NCBI GenBank assembly: GCA_023300375.1
Contig: JALZWO010000014.1
Coordinates: forward strand, 20,389 to 84,388
Length of the DNA stretch: 64,000 bases
Origin: Granulosicoccus sp.
GTDB taxonomy: Bacteria; Pseudomonadota; Gammaproteobacteria; Granulosicoccales; Granulosicoccaceae
Direction: 5' to 3'
Of the stretch, positions 48,246 through 56,589 are shown piece by piece. Numbering within the stretch: the first letter of the stretch is position 1; each line of letters begins with the position of its first letter. The position numbers and the translations under genes are program-made. The notes beneath the pieces are model-generated. The model was not told the DNA's origin. It searched no databases and was given only the letters and a program-made list of their open reading frames with translations.

Positions 48246-48740
48246 ATGCCAAAAGCTGCCAAGCACAGCACATTGCGGTGGCGCACCTCTCAGCCCCGCT
48301 CTATTGCAAGCCGCGTTCTGGTTTCCTACCCAAATCGTCCGCAGTCTGGCTTCACACTAATAGAAATTTTAGTGGCAACGACCATCATCGCGGTAGGTTG
48401 TGGCGCGCTGGTGGCTTCCGCCGCGGCCAGTACCTGGCGAGCAGATTATCTACGAGAACGCGAATTTGGTCGATGGGTAGCGAGTAATGCTTTAACAGAG
48501 TTACAGAGCGTTCCTGCATGGCCCGCGAACGGCACGACCAACAAGGAAGTGGACATGGGTAATACCACTTGGTACGTGCGCACCCGCACGCAAGCGGTGG
48601 GTGATCCTGATTTGCGCCGTGTTGACGTGGAAGTCAGGCTTGATAAAGATGCTGATAACTACACGTATACCGTTACCGGAATGGTAGGGAATCCAGCGAT
48701 AAGGCAAGGCGTGTCCACCGATGAGAGCGGTCTTCAGTGA
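48246..48740 (+). CDS. gspI: Type II secretion minor pseudopilin GspI
   Basis: Minor pseudopilin of 164 residues. The prepilin motif SGFTLIEILVATTIIAVGCGA follows a 35-residue leader (cleavage G35-F36), for which no good later start codon is seen. The segment WVASNALTELQSVPAWP is typical of GspI. It begins two bases after the gspH stop, and its stop overlaps the gspJ start as TGATG, indicating translational coupling. Confidence 0.92.
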   Translation: MPKAAKHSTLRWRTSQPRSIASRVLVSYPNRPQSGFTLIEILVATTIIAVGCGALVASAAASTWRADYLREREFGRWVASNALTELQSVPAWPANGTTNKEVDMGNTTWYVRTRTQAVGDPDLRRVDVEVRLDKDADNYTYTVTGMVGNPAIRQGVSTDESGLQ

Positions 48741-49411
48741 TGTTTGGGCGACGCACAGGTGTCAACTCGGCTGCTAAATTAAGCTCTAGTGTGAGGCACA
48801 ACGCAACACGCAGCACAGCGGCCGGATTTACGCTAATCGAGCTGCTGGTGGCGATGTTCATATTAGCCATCCTAGGCACCACCGCTTTTCAGATGCTCTT
48901 CCAGATTAATGCTGTTCGCGATGGTATAGATAACCAATCAACGCGTTTGGGCGAACTTCAGCGAACGTTTTTCTGGATGGCAGAAGATGTGACTCAAATT
49001 GCTGACAGACCAGTACGCTCTGCATTTGATTCGCAGCTTGCGCCTCTGCAGGTCAACATAGAAGGTCAGAACCTACTGGAGCTTACGCGTGCTGGTTGGG
49101 CTAATCCGGCAGCCGACGTGTCACCGGTGCGTTCCAATTTGCAACGTGTTGCCTACTCGCTGGAGGACGATAAATTGATTCGACAATACTGGTATCACCT
49201 CGACACGGTTAACGAGGAGCCTGCTCGCCGTCGACAATTACTCAGTGGTGTAGAAGACATTAACTTACGGTTTCTTGATACCGATGGCGAGTGGAACGAG
49301 ACATGGCCGCCACCTGATGAAACAGAGCCTGGCATCCCGGCTGCTATCGAATTTGACCTAGAGCTGCAGGACTACGGGCGTGTTGTGCGCCTGTTTGCAT
49401 TGCCAGGATGA
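48740..49411 (+). CDS. gspJ: Type II secretion minor pseudopilin GspJ
   Basis: Minor pseudopilin of 223 residues. The prepilin motif GFTLIELLVAMFILAILGT follows a leader of 29 residues (G29-F30); a GTG 18 codons into the product would shorten it to about 11. The mature part contains the GspJ-type TRLGELQRTFFWMAEDVTQI and RRQLLSGVEDINLRFLD. The ATG overlaps the gspI stop (TGATG) and the gene ends in an ATGA overlap with gspK. Confidence 0.93.
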   Translation: MFGRRTGVNSAAKLSSSVRHNATRSTAAGFTLIELLVAMFILAILGTTAFQMLFQINAVRDGIDNQSTRLGELQRTFFWMAEDVTQIADRPVRSAFDSQLAPLQVNIEGQNLLELTRAGWANPAADVSPVRSNLQRVAYSLEDDKLIRQYWYHLDTVNEEPARRRQLLSGVEDINLRFLDTDGEWNETWPPPDETEPGIPAAIEFDLELQDYGRVVRLFALPG

Positions 49412-50511
49412 AGTCTTCTGGTAGAAGGTTACAAAGCGCCCTGCCGGCTATGCAGCAACCAGCGCGTCAGCGTGGTGTAGCCATTTTGACGGCTGTACTC
49501 GTCTTGGCTTTGGGCACCATTACCGTGGTGTCAATAACGAGTTCACAGCAGCTAGATTTGCAGCGAGAACGTAACGAGGGGCTGATGCAGCAGGCTCGCT
49601 CATTAGGGATCAGCGGTGAGCGGTTTGCAGCTGCACTGTTGTATCGTGATTTTCAAGAAGAACTGCGCAGCAACAGTGATTCACTCGATGACGACTGGGC
49701 ACAAACCATACCGCCGGTACCCATCGACAATGCCTCTATCAAAGGTTGTGTGATCGACATGCAAGGTCGGTTCAATCTGAATAACCTGGTTAATCCTGAG
49801 GGTGCTGTTGTGCCTGAATACAGGGAACAGTTTGTGCGTCTACTGCAAGAACTCAATATTGATCCGATAAAAGTGGATGCGGTTGTTGACTGGCTGGATA
49901 GCGACATCAACTTCACTGACCCCAATGGTGCAGAAGACGAGTTCTATACCTCCTTGGAAGTGGGGTACCGGACAGCCAATTCGCCCATTATCAGTGTCAG
50001 CGAGATGCAGCTGATCAAAGGTTTTAGTAGTGCAGTCGAGGAAGAATTCGAAGATTACGAACTGTTGCTTCCCCATATATCTGCATTACCGACCATATCA
50101 GGGCCTACGTCTGTGAATGTCAACACGGCTACTCCCGAAGTGTTGGCGTCCCTGTCCGAGGAAGTAAAACCCATCGCCTCATCGTTGTCTCGTTGGGATA
50201 CTGGCGCCTATGAGGATTACCCTGAGTGTGAGGATATTTTTGATTTAGATGCTGATGACGCCCCTGAAACATTAGAGGGAAATGCACGAGACGTTACCCC
50301 TTACGAGAGTGCGGATGCATTTACGGCAGAAGTGCCTTTGTCTTCAGAGGAGGCAATTGTTGCCGATGTCGCCTATGATGTGAGATCAAATTATTTTCAG
50401 GTTCGTATTGATGTGGAGGCTGAAGGCATCACGTTATCTCAATTTACATTGCTTGAGCGTGATGGTGCAGGCCAAACTCGAGTGCTCTTTCGCTCCCGCG
50501 ACACGCTGTAA
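49408..50511 (+). CDS. gspK: Type II secretion pseudopilus tip protein GspK
   Basis: The large minor pseudopilin that caps the pseudopilus; 367 residues. It lacks the Glu5 of other pseudopilins, as expected: the processing site is RG-VAILTAVLVLALGTI (G23-V24). The GspK signatures GCVIDMQGRFNLNNLVNPEG and VNVNTATPEVLASLSEEV (helix-hairpin-helix SAM-like domain) are present. It overlaps gspJ by 4 bases (ATGA); gspL follows. Confidence 0.95.
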   Translation: MKSSGRRLQSALPAMQQPARQRGVAILTAVLVLALGTITVVSITSSQQLDLQRERNEGLMQQARSLGISGERFAAALLYRDFQEELRSNSDSLDDDWAQTIPPVPIDNASIKGCVIDMQGRFNLNNLVNPEGAVVPEYREQFVRLLQELNIDPIKVDAVVDWLDSDINFTDPNGAEDEFYTSLEVGYRTANSPIISVSEMQLIKGFSSAVEEEFEDYELLLPHISALPTISGPTSVNVNTATPEVLASLSEEVKPIASSLSRWDTGAYEDYPECEDIFDLDADDAPETLEGNARDVTPYESADAFTAEVPLSSEEAIVADVAYDVRSNYFQVRIDVEAEGITLSQFTLLERDGAGQTRVLFRSRDTL

Positions 50512-50595
50512 TGGATTAGGTAGTAACCTTTATCAATCTCGGCTTTGTTTGTGCAGTATCCGAACAGTAAACATAAAGTAACACTAGGAAACATC

Positions 50596-51810
50596 GTGTC
50601 TAAACACGTCATTATTTATATGCCCCTGATTGGGGAAGACCATGTTCAGTGGGCAACCTCTGACGACAATGGTGCTCTGACCACGTCCGTGCGCGAAGGT
50701 AGCTTGCGCGAGGCAGCCGAGAGTGTCGATGGGCTTCGATGCACACTTATCTTGCCCGCAGACGATGTCTTGCTCGCACAAGCTAGTGTGCCCGGTGGTT
50801 CAGTAGCGCGCGCCCAACAAGCTGTGCCCTATGTCTTAGAAGAGCAAGTGGCAGATGATATTGATGACCTGCATTTTGCGTTAGGCACAAAGACGCGCGA
50901 CGATGAATACCCTGTGGTGGTTATTGGTCTGGATGTTATGGAGCAAATTACCGAATTGTGTGCACAGGCGGGCTTACGTCCCTCAGAAATCATTCCTGAA
51001 ACCCTTGCCTTGCCGGTATTAACCTCTGCAACGCCAGAGATGACTGTCTGGAGTGCGTTGCTTGACCATGGCCGAGCCGTTGTGCGCTCGGCTGACTTTA
51101 CCGGTTTTGCCACCGACACCGAAATGGCCAGCATGATGATCGAAGGCGCCATGAGTGGGAATACCTCAGAAGCCCCTGTGTCTCTGGTGGCCTTCAGTAC
51201 CGATGCTACCAACGAATTTAGTGTTCCGCCAGGTATGGATCTGGAGATCAGACAGGTGGATCATCGCCTAGCCTTGTACAGCAGTGGCGTGGCCTCCACA
51301 CCACGTATCAATCTGATGCAAGGTGAGTTCAACATCAAGCGCAATTTCGATAACACCTTTAAGAGATGGCGGGCCACGGCAATACTGGCAACTTGTGTCT
51401 TAGTATTGCTGTTTGCGAGCAAATGGACGGAACTGAGTACACTAGAAAAGCAAGAAGAGGCGCTGGATTTACGTATCAGTGAGGCGTTTAAGCAAGCCTT
51501 GCCAGATGCCCGTATGCAACGACCCAGGCGTCAGATACAGTCGGCGCTTGCCAATATCGGAGCAGTCAATAACGATGGCTTTACGAGTCGTTTGGCGCAA
51601 ATCGCTGGCAGTCTGTCAACGCAGCCACAAACAGTGCTACGCACCATTGGCTACCGAAGCGGCAGGTTCGACCTCGACTTGAACACCGATGATGTGCCTA
51701 CCTTGGATGCGTTGAAGTCGGAGTTGAAAAAACGTGGCTCACTCGATATGTCAGTGCAGTCGGCAAACCGCGAAAATGATTCGGTACGTGGTCGTGTTCG
51801 TATTGAATAG
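50596..51810 (+). CDS. gspL: Type II secretion inner-membrane platform protein GspL
   Basis: A bitopic inner-membrane protein of about 404 residues that recruits the GspE ATPase and pairs with GspM. The N-terminal cytoplasmic part has an actin-like fold (VPGGSVARAQQAVPYVLEEQ). One membrane helix (TAILATCVLVLLFASKW, about residues 255-280) precedes a periplasmic domain of ferredoxin-like type. The start is chosen as GTG 50596 because AGGAA lies 8 bases upstream; a longer frame from 50545 has no ribosome binding site. The gspE partner is not in this window. Confidence 0.9.
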   Translation: MSKHVIIYMPLIGEDHVQWATSDDNGALTTSVREGSLREAAESVDGLRCTLILPADDVLLAQASVPGGSVARAQQAVPYVLEEQVADDIDDLHFALGTKTRDDEYPVVVIGLDVMEQITELCAQAGLRPSEIIPETLALPVLTSATPEMTVWSALLDHGRAVVRSADFTGFATDTEMASMMIEGAMSGNTSEAPVSLVAFSTDATNEFSVPPGMDLEIRQVDHRLALYSSGVASTPRINLMQGEFNIKRNFDNTFKRWRATAILATCVLVLLFASKWTELSTLEKQEEALDLRISEAFKQALPDARMQRPRRQIQSALANIGAVNNDGFTSRLAQIAGSLSTQPQTVLRTIGYRSGRFDLDLNTDDVPTLDALKSELKKRGSLDMSVQSANRENDSVRGRVRIE

Positions 51811-51873
51811 CGAACAACCCGCAACCAACATTAACCTGATGTTTTTACATTCGAACGAGTCGAAAATACAACG

Positions 51874-52347
51874 ATGAAAGACTGGTATCTACGTCAATCA
51901 CCTCGCGATCGAATGATCGTTATTGCTGTTAGTGCATTAGTGTTAGTGGGCGCCGTGTTTGCGTTCATCTGGTACCCGATGAGTCAGAGCCGGGTACAGG
52001 CACAGCAAGCCATTACGGCGAAACAAGAAGATCTGCGTTTTATCGAGCAGGCCGCTGTGCAATTGCGAGGTGCATCGACTAGCAGCAGTTCACAACGCAA
52101 AACGTCTGACAAAGCGCCGTATCTCCTGATTGATCAGGTGATTCGCGAAGCCTCTATGGATCCACCTGAGCGTGTTGAGCCCAGTGGGGCCAATGGCGCG
52201 CGTGTGCAATTCAATGAAGTGGAGTTTGACAAACTGGTCGGTGTGCTCGCCGAATTGGAGCAATACGGCCTGTCGGTAACGACAATGACCATCAGTCGAA
52301 AAAATAAAGGCATTGTCAGTGCACGCTTCAACATGGAGCGCGGTTGA
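51874..52347 (+). CDS. gspM: Type II secretion inner-membrane platform protein GspM
   Basis: A 157-residue bitopic protein with a short cytoplasmic N-terminus and one membrane helix (residues about 15-36, MIVIAVSALVLVGAVFAFIW), then a coiled and ferredoxin-like periplasmic domain (NEVEFDKLVGVLAELEQYG). It binds GspL. The gene lies 63 bases after gspL and its stop overlaps the gspN start (TGATG). Confidence 0.9.
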   Translation: MKDWYLRQSPRDRMIVIAVSALVLVGAVFAFIWYPMSQSRVQAQQAITAKQEDLRFIEQAAVQLRGASTSSSSQRKTSDKAPYLLIDQVIREASMDPPERVEPSGANGARVQFNEVEFDKLVGVLAELEQYGLSVTTMTISRKNKGIVSARFNMERG

Positions 52348-53120
52348 TGCGCATTGTCTGGCTTTTGCTTCTTGGCATCGTCTCGTACTTGGTTGCCATG
52401 GTGGTGTTCTTTCCGGCAGAGCCCGTAGTTGATCGAATTCGTCCGCAATTGGGCACAGTGGCGTTAGAAAATGTATCGGGAAAACTCTATAAGGGCACTA
52501 TAGGTACTGTTCGATCCACTGATGATTTGTTGCCATTGGAGTTCAACGATGTTGGCTGGACGCTGTCTCCAAAGACGTTGCTCAGTGGTGGCGCTGGTGT
52601 GTCATTTGATTTTAATGGCTACGGTGGTGAAGGTCAGGGGCTTGTCGCGCGGCGATGGAACGGTGATGTCAATGTCACAGACTTTACTTTCAACGCGTTG
52701 GCCAAAGAGCTGGAGGTCTTGCTTCCTGTGCCCATAGCGCGGTTCAATGGCGAGCTGTTGGGTGATATAGATCAAGTGCTATTGGTGGATAACTTACTCG
52801 CACGATTTGAAGGCACGATAAGTTGGAACAACGCACTACTCGAAGCCCCTATCCCCACCTCATTGGGTGAAGTCACTATCGAGATAACGCCCGATGATGA
52901 AAAATCACATACTTTGGCGCTCACCGCGGTGGGTGGTGACGTTGCTATGGATGGTTCAATGACACTGACACAAAGCGGTGATTTTTCAGCTGATGTTCTA
53001 TTTACCCCTTCGCAAAACACGCCTGCTGCTGTACTGGCTGGTTTGCGACAATTAGGGCGAGCCGACGCCGAAGGGCGTGTACGGTTTGTCCGGCAAGGCA
53101 ACGTGAACAGATTGTTCTAA
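52347..53120 (+). CDS. gspN: Type II secretion protein GspN
   Basis: A 257-residue inner-membrane-anchored protein with an N-terminal signal-anchor helix (MRIVWLLLLGIVSYLVAMVV) and a beta-rich periplasmic part (LENVSGKLYKGTIG, FNDVGWTLSPKTLL, LTAVGGDVAMDGSM) with the repetitive strand pattern of the GspN/lipid-transfer-like family. Not all systems have gspN. It is the last gsp gene; the ATG overlaps the gspM stop. Confidence 0.88.
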   Translation: MRIVWLLLLGIVSYLVAMVVFFPAEPVVDRIRPQLGTVALENVSGKLYKGTIGTVRSTDDLLPLEFNDVGWTLSPKTLLSGGAGVSFDFNGYGGEGQGLVARRWNGDVNVTDFTFNALAKELEVLLPVPIARFNGELLGDIDQVLLVDNLLARFEGTISWNNALLEAPIPTSLGEVTIEITPDDEKSHTLALTAVGGDVAMDGSMTLTQSGDFSADVLFTPSQNTPAAVLAGLRQLGRADAEGRVRFVRQGNVNRLF

Positions 53121-53208
53121 AGGTTCACAGTTGAGCGGCGTACGAGAGTGCTCCCTGTGGCACTGTGGTATTTAACTTTACAAAATGCCAACAACTACTC
53201 AATTTGCA

Positions 53209-53233
53209 GCTACGCTTTAAGTGACAGCGTAGC
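53209..53233 (+). terminator. Hairpin between gspN and cysQ
   Basis: GCTACGCT (53209-53216) pairs with AGCGTAGC (53226-53233) across a 9-base loop. No U-tract follows. A weak terminator of the gsp operon is possible, but so is a chance palindrome. Confidence 0.35.
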
Positions 53234-53357
53234 AAATGCTAACCAAGTCTAGATCTCGTCGTTTTTGTTGCGCTTGTGTCAACGGTCTTGGTTTATTTGC
53301 TCAAGAATAAACTAAGCTCTGTCGATAATTCTGACACTCTTTGATGGTGCAAGAACC

Positions 53358-54179
53358 ATGAGTTTCGATCCGCCTACAGCCCTACGACTTACCCATGAAG
53401 CGATATCGATAGCGCGTCATGCCGGTAAGCGCATTGTGGACGTGTATGGCGGTGAATACCAAGTAGACTTTAAAAGTGATGATTCGCCGGTCACTACCGC
53501 TGACCTAGCAGCTCACGAAGTCATTGTTGATAAGCTGAGCCGGTTGCAACCGTCGTTACCGGTGTTATCAGAAGAATCCGATGGAATCGCGTTCGAAGAA
53601 CGGCTTTGCTGGCCTACCTACTGGCTTGTTGATCCGCTAGATGGCACGCGAGAATTTCTGCGTAGAAACGGAGAATTTTCAGTCAATATTGCTTTGGTGC
53701 ACAACAATCAGCCAATTGCCGGTGTGGTGTTTGCGCCTGTGCTCGACGTGGCCTACTTTGCCACTCTAGGCTGCGGGTCGTTCAAGCAAACTGGAACATC
53801 AGAGCCTGAGCCCATTCATGTGCGTGTTGCGAATAATCCGGTAACGGTGGCAAAGAGTCGCAGTCCTGTTACTGGTCCCTGTATGCAGCATTTTCTCGAT
53901 GATCTTGGTGAGCACGATGTTATCCCTATGGGGTCGGCACTCAAATCCTGCCTGGTTGCGGAGGGTGTAGCGGATGTCTATGCACGCTTAGGGCCCACAG
54001 GTGAATGGGACACAGCGGCGGCACAATGCATTGTTGAAGAGGCTGGAGGGTATATCCGTGATGTGCACAGTCGCCAACTCACTTACAATGAGCGCGAAAC
54101 CTTGATCAATCCTGCCTTTTTGGTCTTTGGCGATGATCAAGTGGATTGGGTACAACACCTACCGCCTGAAGCGCTTTAG
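53358..54179 (+). CDS. cysQ: 3'(2'),5'-bisphosphate nucleotidase CysQ
   Basis: Degrades 3'-phosphoadenosine-5'-phosphate from sulfate assimilation. The 273 residues contain the metal-dependent phosphatase motifs LSEESDG, YWLVDPLDGTREFL and EWDTAAAQCIVEEAGG. Adjacency to a gsp cluster is seen in other gammaproteobacteria. It starts 237 bases after gspN and is followed by a small NTF2-like gene. Confidence 0.94.
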   Translation: MSFDPPTALRLTHEAISIARHAGKRIVDVYGGEYQVDFKSDDSPVTTADLAAHEVIVDKLSRLQPSLPVLSEESDGIAFEERLCWPTYWLVDPLDGTREFLRRNGEFSVNIALVHNNQPIAGVVFAPVLDVAYFATLGCGSFKQTGTSEPEPIHVRVANNPVTVAKSRSPVTGPCMQHFLDDLGEHDVIPMGSALKSCLVAEGVADVYARLGPTGEWDTAAAQCIVEEAGGYIRDVHSRQLTYNERETLINPAFLVFGDDQVDWVQHLPPEAL

Positions 54180-54215
54180 ACTATCGTCGGTTCGAGCGAC
54201 TTATAAAATAGATCT

Positions 54216-54701
54216 GTGAGTACAATTTTCAGCACCCCTGAACAGGCCGAAGCTGCCTTTTATGACGCCATTGAAAGCGCCGATATGGCTGCGCTCGATG
54301 CTGTTTGGTCGCGTGATGAAAATATTGTGTGTGTGCATCCGGGAGCCACACGCATAGAGGGACGTAGCGCAGTCATGGAAAGCTTTGAACACATGTTCTC
54401 TGAAGCGCCGGTGCTACAGTTTACTATCATTGATACGCTGTATACCGGCAACGAGGCGTTGGCGATACATCTGGTTAGAGAAGAGATTGCCTTGGATGGC
54501 GAGGTAGTGAGTATCATGGTGTCCACGAATATCTTCCAGATGGAGGACGGGGGTTGGCGTATGTTGCTTCACCATGCCTCTCCAGAGCCCGACACCGCCT
54601 TTGGTGATGATATAGATGATATGCATGGCTTCGACGACATTGGGTTTGATGAGCTGGATGACGACTGGGACGAACCGGCAAAACCGCCAGTACTGCATTA
54701 G
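54216..54701 (+). CDS. SnoaL/DUF4440-type NTF2-like protein
   Basis: A 161-residue soluble protein with a GTG start. The fold is NTF2-like: AEAAFYDAIESADMAALDAVW, then a cone of strands ending VCVHPGATRIEGRSAVMESF and the paired strands EALAIHLVREEIAL. The C-terminus from residue about 130 is acidic (DDIDDMHGFDDIGFDELDDDW). Members bind small ligands or act as hydrolases; no activity can be assigned. Lies between cysQ and the crcB pair. Confidence 0.75.
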   Translation: MSTIFSTPEQAEAAFYDAIESADMAALDAVWSRDENIVCVHPGATRIEGRSAVMESFEHMFSEAPVLQFTIIDTLYTGNEALAIHLVREEIALDGEVVSIMVSTNIFQMEDGGWRMLLHHASPEPDTAFGDDIDDMHGFDDIGFDELDDDWDEPAKPPVLH

Positions 54702-54770
54702 AGCGATAGCCTGCGTGGTAGTTGAGTTGCCTCAGCCTCCTGTTTCTTGGTATGTCCTCGCCAACTCATC

Positions 54771-55139
54771 ATGATGTATCTTGCGGTGTTTACTGGTGGC
54801 GCACTAGGATCCTTGTTGCGTGAGCTACTGATTGCACAAGACCTAGGTGTCTGGCCAATGAGTTCATCATGGGTGGTGAACGTTATTGCCTGTGCGGCTA
54901 TTGGCTGGCTCTACGCCATCAGGCACAGGTTGCACGAACGTGTAATGCATCTTTGGGCTGTGGGGTTTTGTGGTGGGTTGTCTACGTTTTCCACATTTGC
55001 CGCAGATATTTCTGCTTACTTAAGCCGCGATGAACTCCCTACAGCCCTAGCCTCAGTGTCATTGGAGATTTTTGTGGGCCTACTGGCTGTTGTCATCGGT
55101 GAGCGCTGTGGGCATTTACTGTTTGGTAGGTCCAGCTGA
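54771..55139 (+). CDS. crcB: Fluoride channel CrcB/Fluc, first of a tandem pair
   Basis: A four-helix inner-membrane fluoride channel of 122 residues from ATG 54771 (a longer frame from 54747 adds eight doubtful residues). The conserved GGALGSLLRELL, TFSTFAADI with the Phe-box and the NVIACAAIGWLYA helix are seen. The next gene is a second crcB starting 4 bases after this stop. Fluc works as a dimer with dual topology, so two different copies may form a hetero-pair. I looked for the conserved core of a fluoride riboswitch upstream and found none. Confidence 0.9.
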   Translation: MMYLAVFTGGALGSLLRELLIAQDLGVWPMSSSWVVNVIACAAIGWLYAIRHRLHERVMHLWAVGFCGGLSTFSTFAADISAYLSRDELPTALASVSLEIFVGLLAVVIGERCGHLLFGRSS

Positions 55140-55142
55140 AAA

Positions 55143-55508
55143 ATGAGTGCTCTTTTTCTGCCTATAGTTTTTGCTGCTGGTGGTGGGCTGGGGGCCGTTG
55201 CAAGGCATCATTTGAGTCTGGTTGTCAGTCATCGGTTGCCTTTGTCTACGCTGCTTGTCAATGTGTTGGGTAGCTTTCTTTTGGGATTGATCCTTAGCTT
55301 GCTGGTCAGCAATGACTTAGCTCTAGCTGAACATTGGACACAATTGGCATTAGGGTTTTGTGGAGGTTTCACCACGTTTTCAAGCTTTGCCTATCAAACA
55401 CTGACACTGCGTACTCAGTACACATGGCTGCATGCTGTCAGCAATGTGGTCATTAATATGGTCTTATGTCTTGGTGCGTTCTGGTTGGGTGGAGTTGCCG
55501 TGTTGTAG
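55143..55508 (+). CDS. crcB: Fluoride channel CrcB/Fluc, second of a tandem pair
   Basis: A 121-residue paralogue of the preceding channel. The family sequence is GGGLGAVARHHLSLVVS, VNVLGSFLLGLILSLL and GGFTTFSSFAYQTLTLR, with the fluoride-coordinating Phe and Thr-Thr-Phe signature. The N-terminal charge pattern differs from that of the first copy, which would suit opposite membrane orientations. It ends about 100 bases before the convergent xthA stop. Confidence 0.9.
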   Translation: MSALFLPIVFAAGGGLGAVARHHLSLVVSHRLPLSTLLVNVLGSFLLGLILSLLVSNDLALAEHWTQLALGFCGGFTTFSSFAYQTLTLRTQYTWLHAVSNVVINMVLCLGAFWLGGVAVL

Positions 55509-55611
55509 CGGTGTTTGCTGCACTAAATAAACAGCTACGCAACTCTTGGTCAACTGCGTAAGCTTCAACCGATCGTCTAGTGCTAGGTGAGCTAGTGGTG
55601 GCAGTCAGCTG

Positions 55612-56394
55612 TTAACTCGCCTGCAAATCGAAGTCGTAATCAATAATCAAGGGCGCGTGATCTGAAAAGAATTTGTCTCGGTAAATGCGTGTGCGCGTAA
55701 CCTTTGGGGCTAGGTCATCACTCACAATCTGATAATCGATGCGCCAACCCACATTGTTTGCTCGTGCTTGACCACGCTGAGACCACCAACTGTATTCGTG
55801 CTCTTTTTGTGGCAGTTGACGAAAAGCATCAGCGTAACCGTGCAATTCGAATAGCTCGCTAAGCCACAGCTTTTCCTCAGGCAGAAAGCCTGAATTCTTC
55901 TTGTTACCCTTCCAATTGCGAATGTCGGCGTTCGTGTGTGCAATATTCCAGTCGCCACAGACAACTACTGGCTTATTGCGTGCTCTAAGTTTTTTCAAGT
56001 GCGGCAAAAAAACATCCATCATTCTGATTTTATACTGCTGACGCTCATCGCCACTACTGCCCGAGGGAAGGTACAAAGAGACTACGGTTACATTCGCAAA
56101 CTGTGCCTCAAGATAACGTCCTTCCGAGTCGATCCAGTCAATACCAAGACCACGAACCAGTTTTGTCGGTTTTTGGCGAGAGTAAATAGCGGTGCCGCTA
56201 TAGCCTTTTTTCTGGGCATCGTGATAAAAGCAGTGCATTTTTTTAGGATGAAAAACAGGGTCGCTCAGTTGCCATTCTTGAGCCTTGGTTTCCTGTACGC
56301 AGATAACATCAGCACGCTGACGATTGGCCCAGCTGAAGAAGCCCTTTGATGCTGCTGATCGCACACCATTGAGATTTGCGCTAATAATTTTCAT
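55612..56394 (-). CDS. xthA: Exodeoxyribonuclease III
   Basis: AP endonuclease and 3'-5' exonuclease of base-excision repair; 260 residues. The start MKIISANLNGVRSAASKGF (56394) is the family N-terminus, with the longer frame from 56412 adding six residues. Catalytic Glu in CVQETKAQ, GDWNIAHTNADIRNWKGN and SDHAPLIIDYDFD with the final Asp-His are in place. It is divergent from the DUF4124 coiled-coil gene. Confidence 0.95.
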   Translation of the reverse strand: MKIISANLNGVRSAASKGFFSWANRQRADVICVQETKAQEWQLSDPVFHPKKMHCFYHDAQKKGYSGTAIYSRQKPTKLVRGLGIDWIDSEGRYLEAQFANVTVVSLYLPSGSSGDERQQYKIRMMDVFLPHLKKLRARNKPVVVCGDWNIAHTNADIRNWKGNKKNSGFLPEEKLWLSELFELHGYADAFRQLPQKEHEYSWWSQRGQARANNVGWRIDYQIVSDDLAPKVTRTRIYRDKFFSDHAPLIIDYDFDLQAS

Positions 56395-56589
56395 CCCAAA
56401 GATTGTACACACTTACGTTACAGGCTCTATGAATGATGTGAGGAGCCTCTCAATTTCACAGGTGTGTGCTCACGATATCGTTTGTGTGGTCGTTATTTTT
56501 TGGAGCAAGCGATTTGAAGGGTATCTTGGCAGAAGGTAGTTGCCATGTTTTTGCCCATTTGGAGTTTATGATTTGGGAAGGTCTGCGCC

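Noticed and set aside
54702..54770. Fluoride riboswitch upstream of the crcB pair.
   Set aside because: The conserved core and pseudoknot pattern are not seen in the 69 bases before the start.
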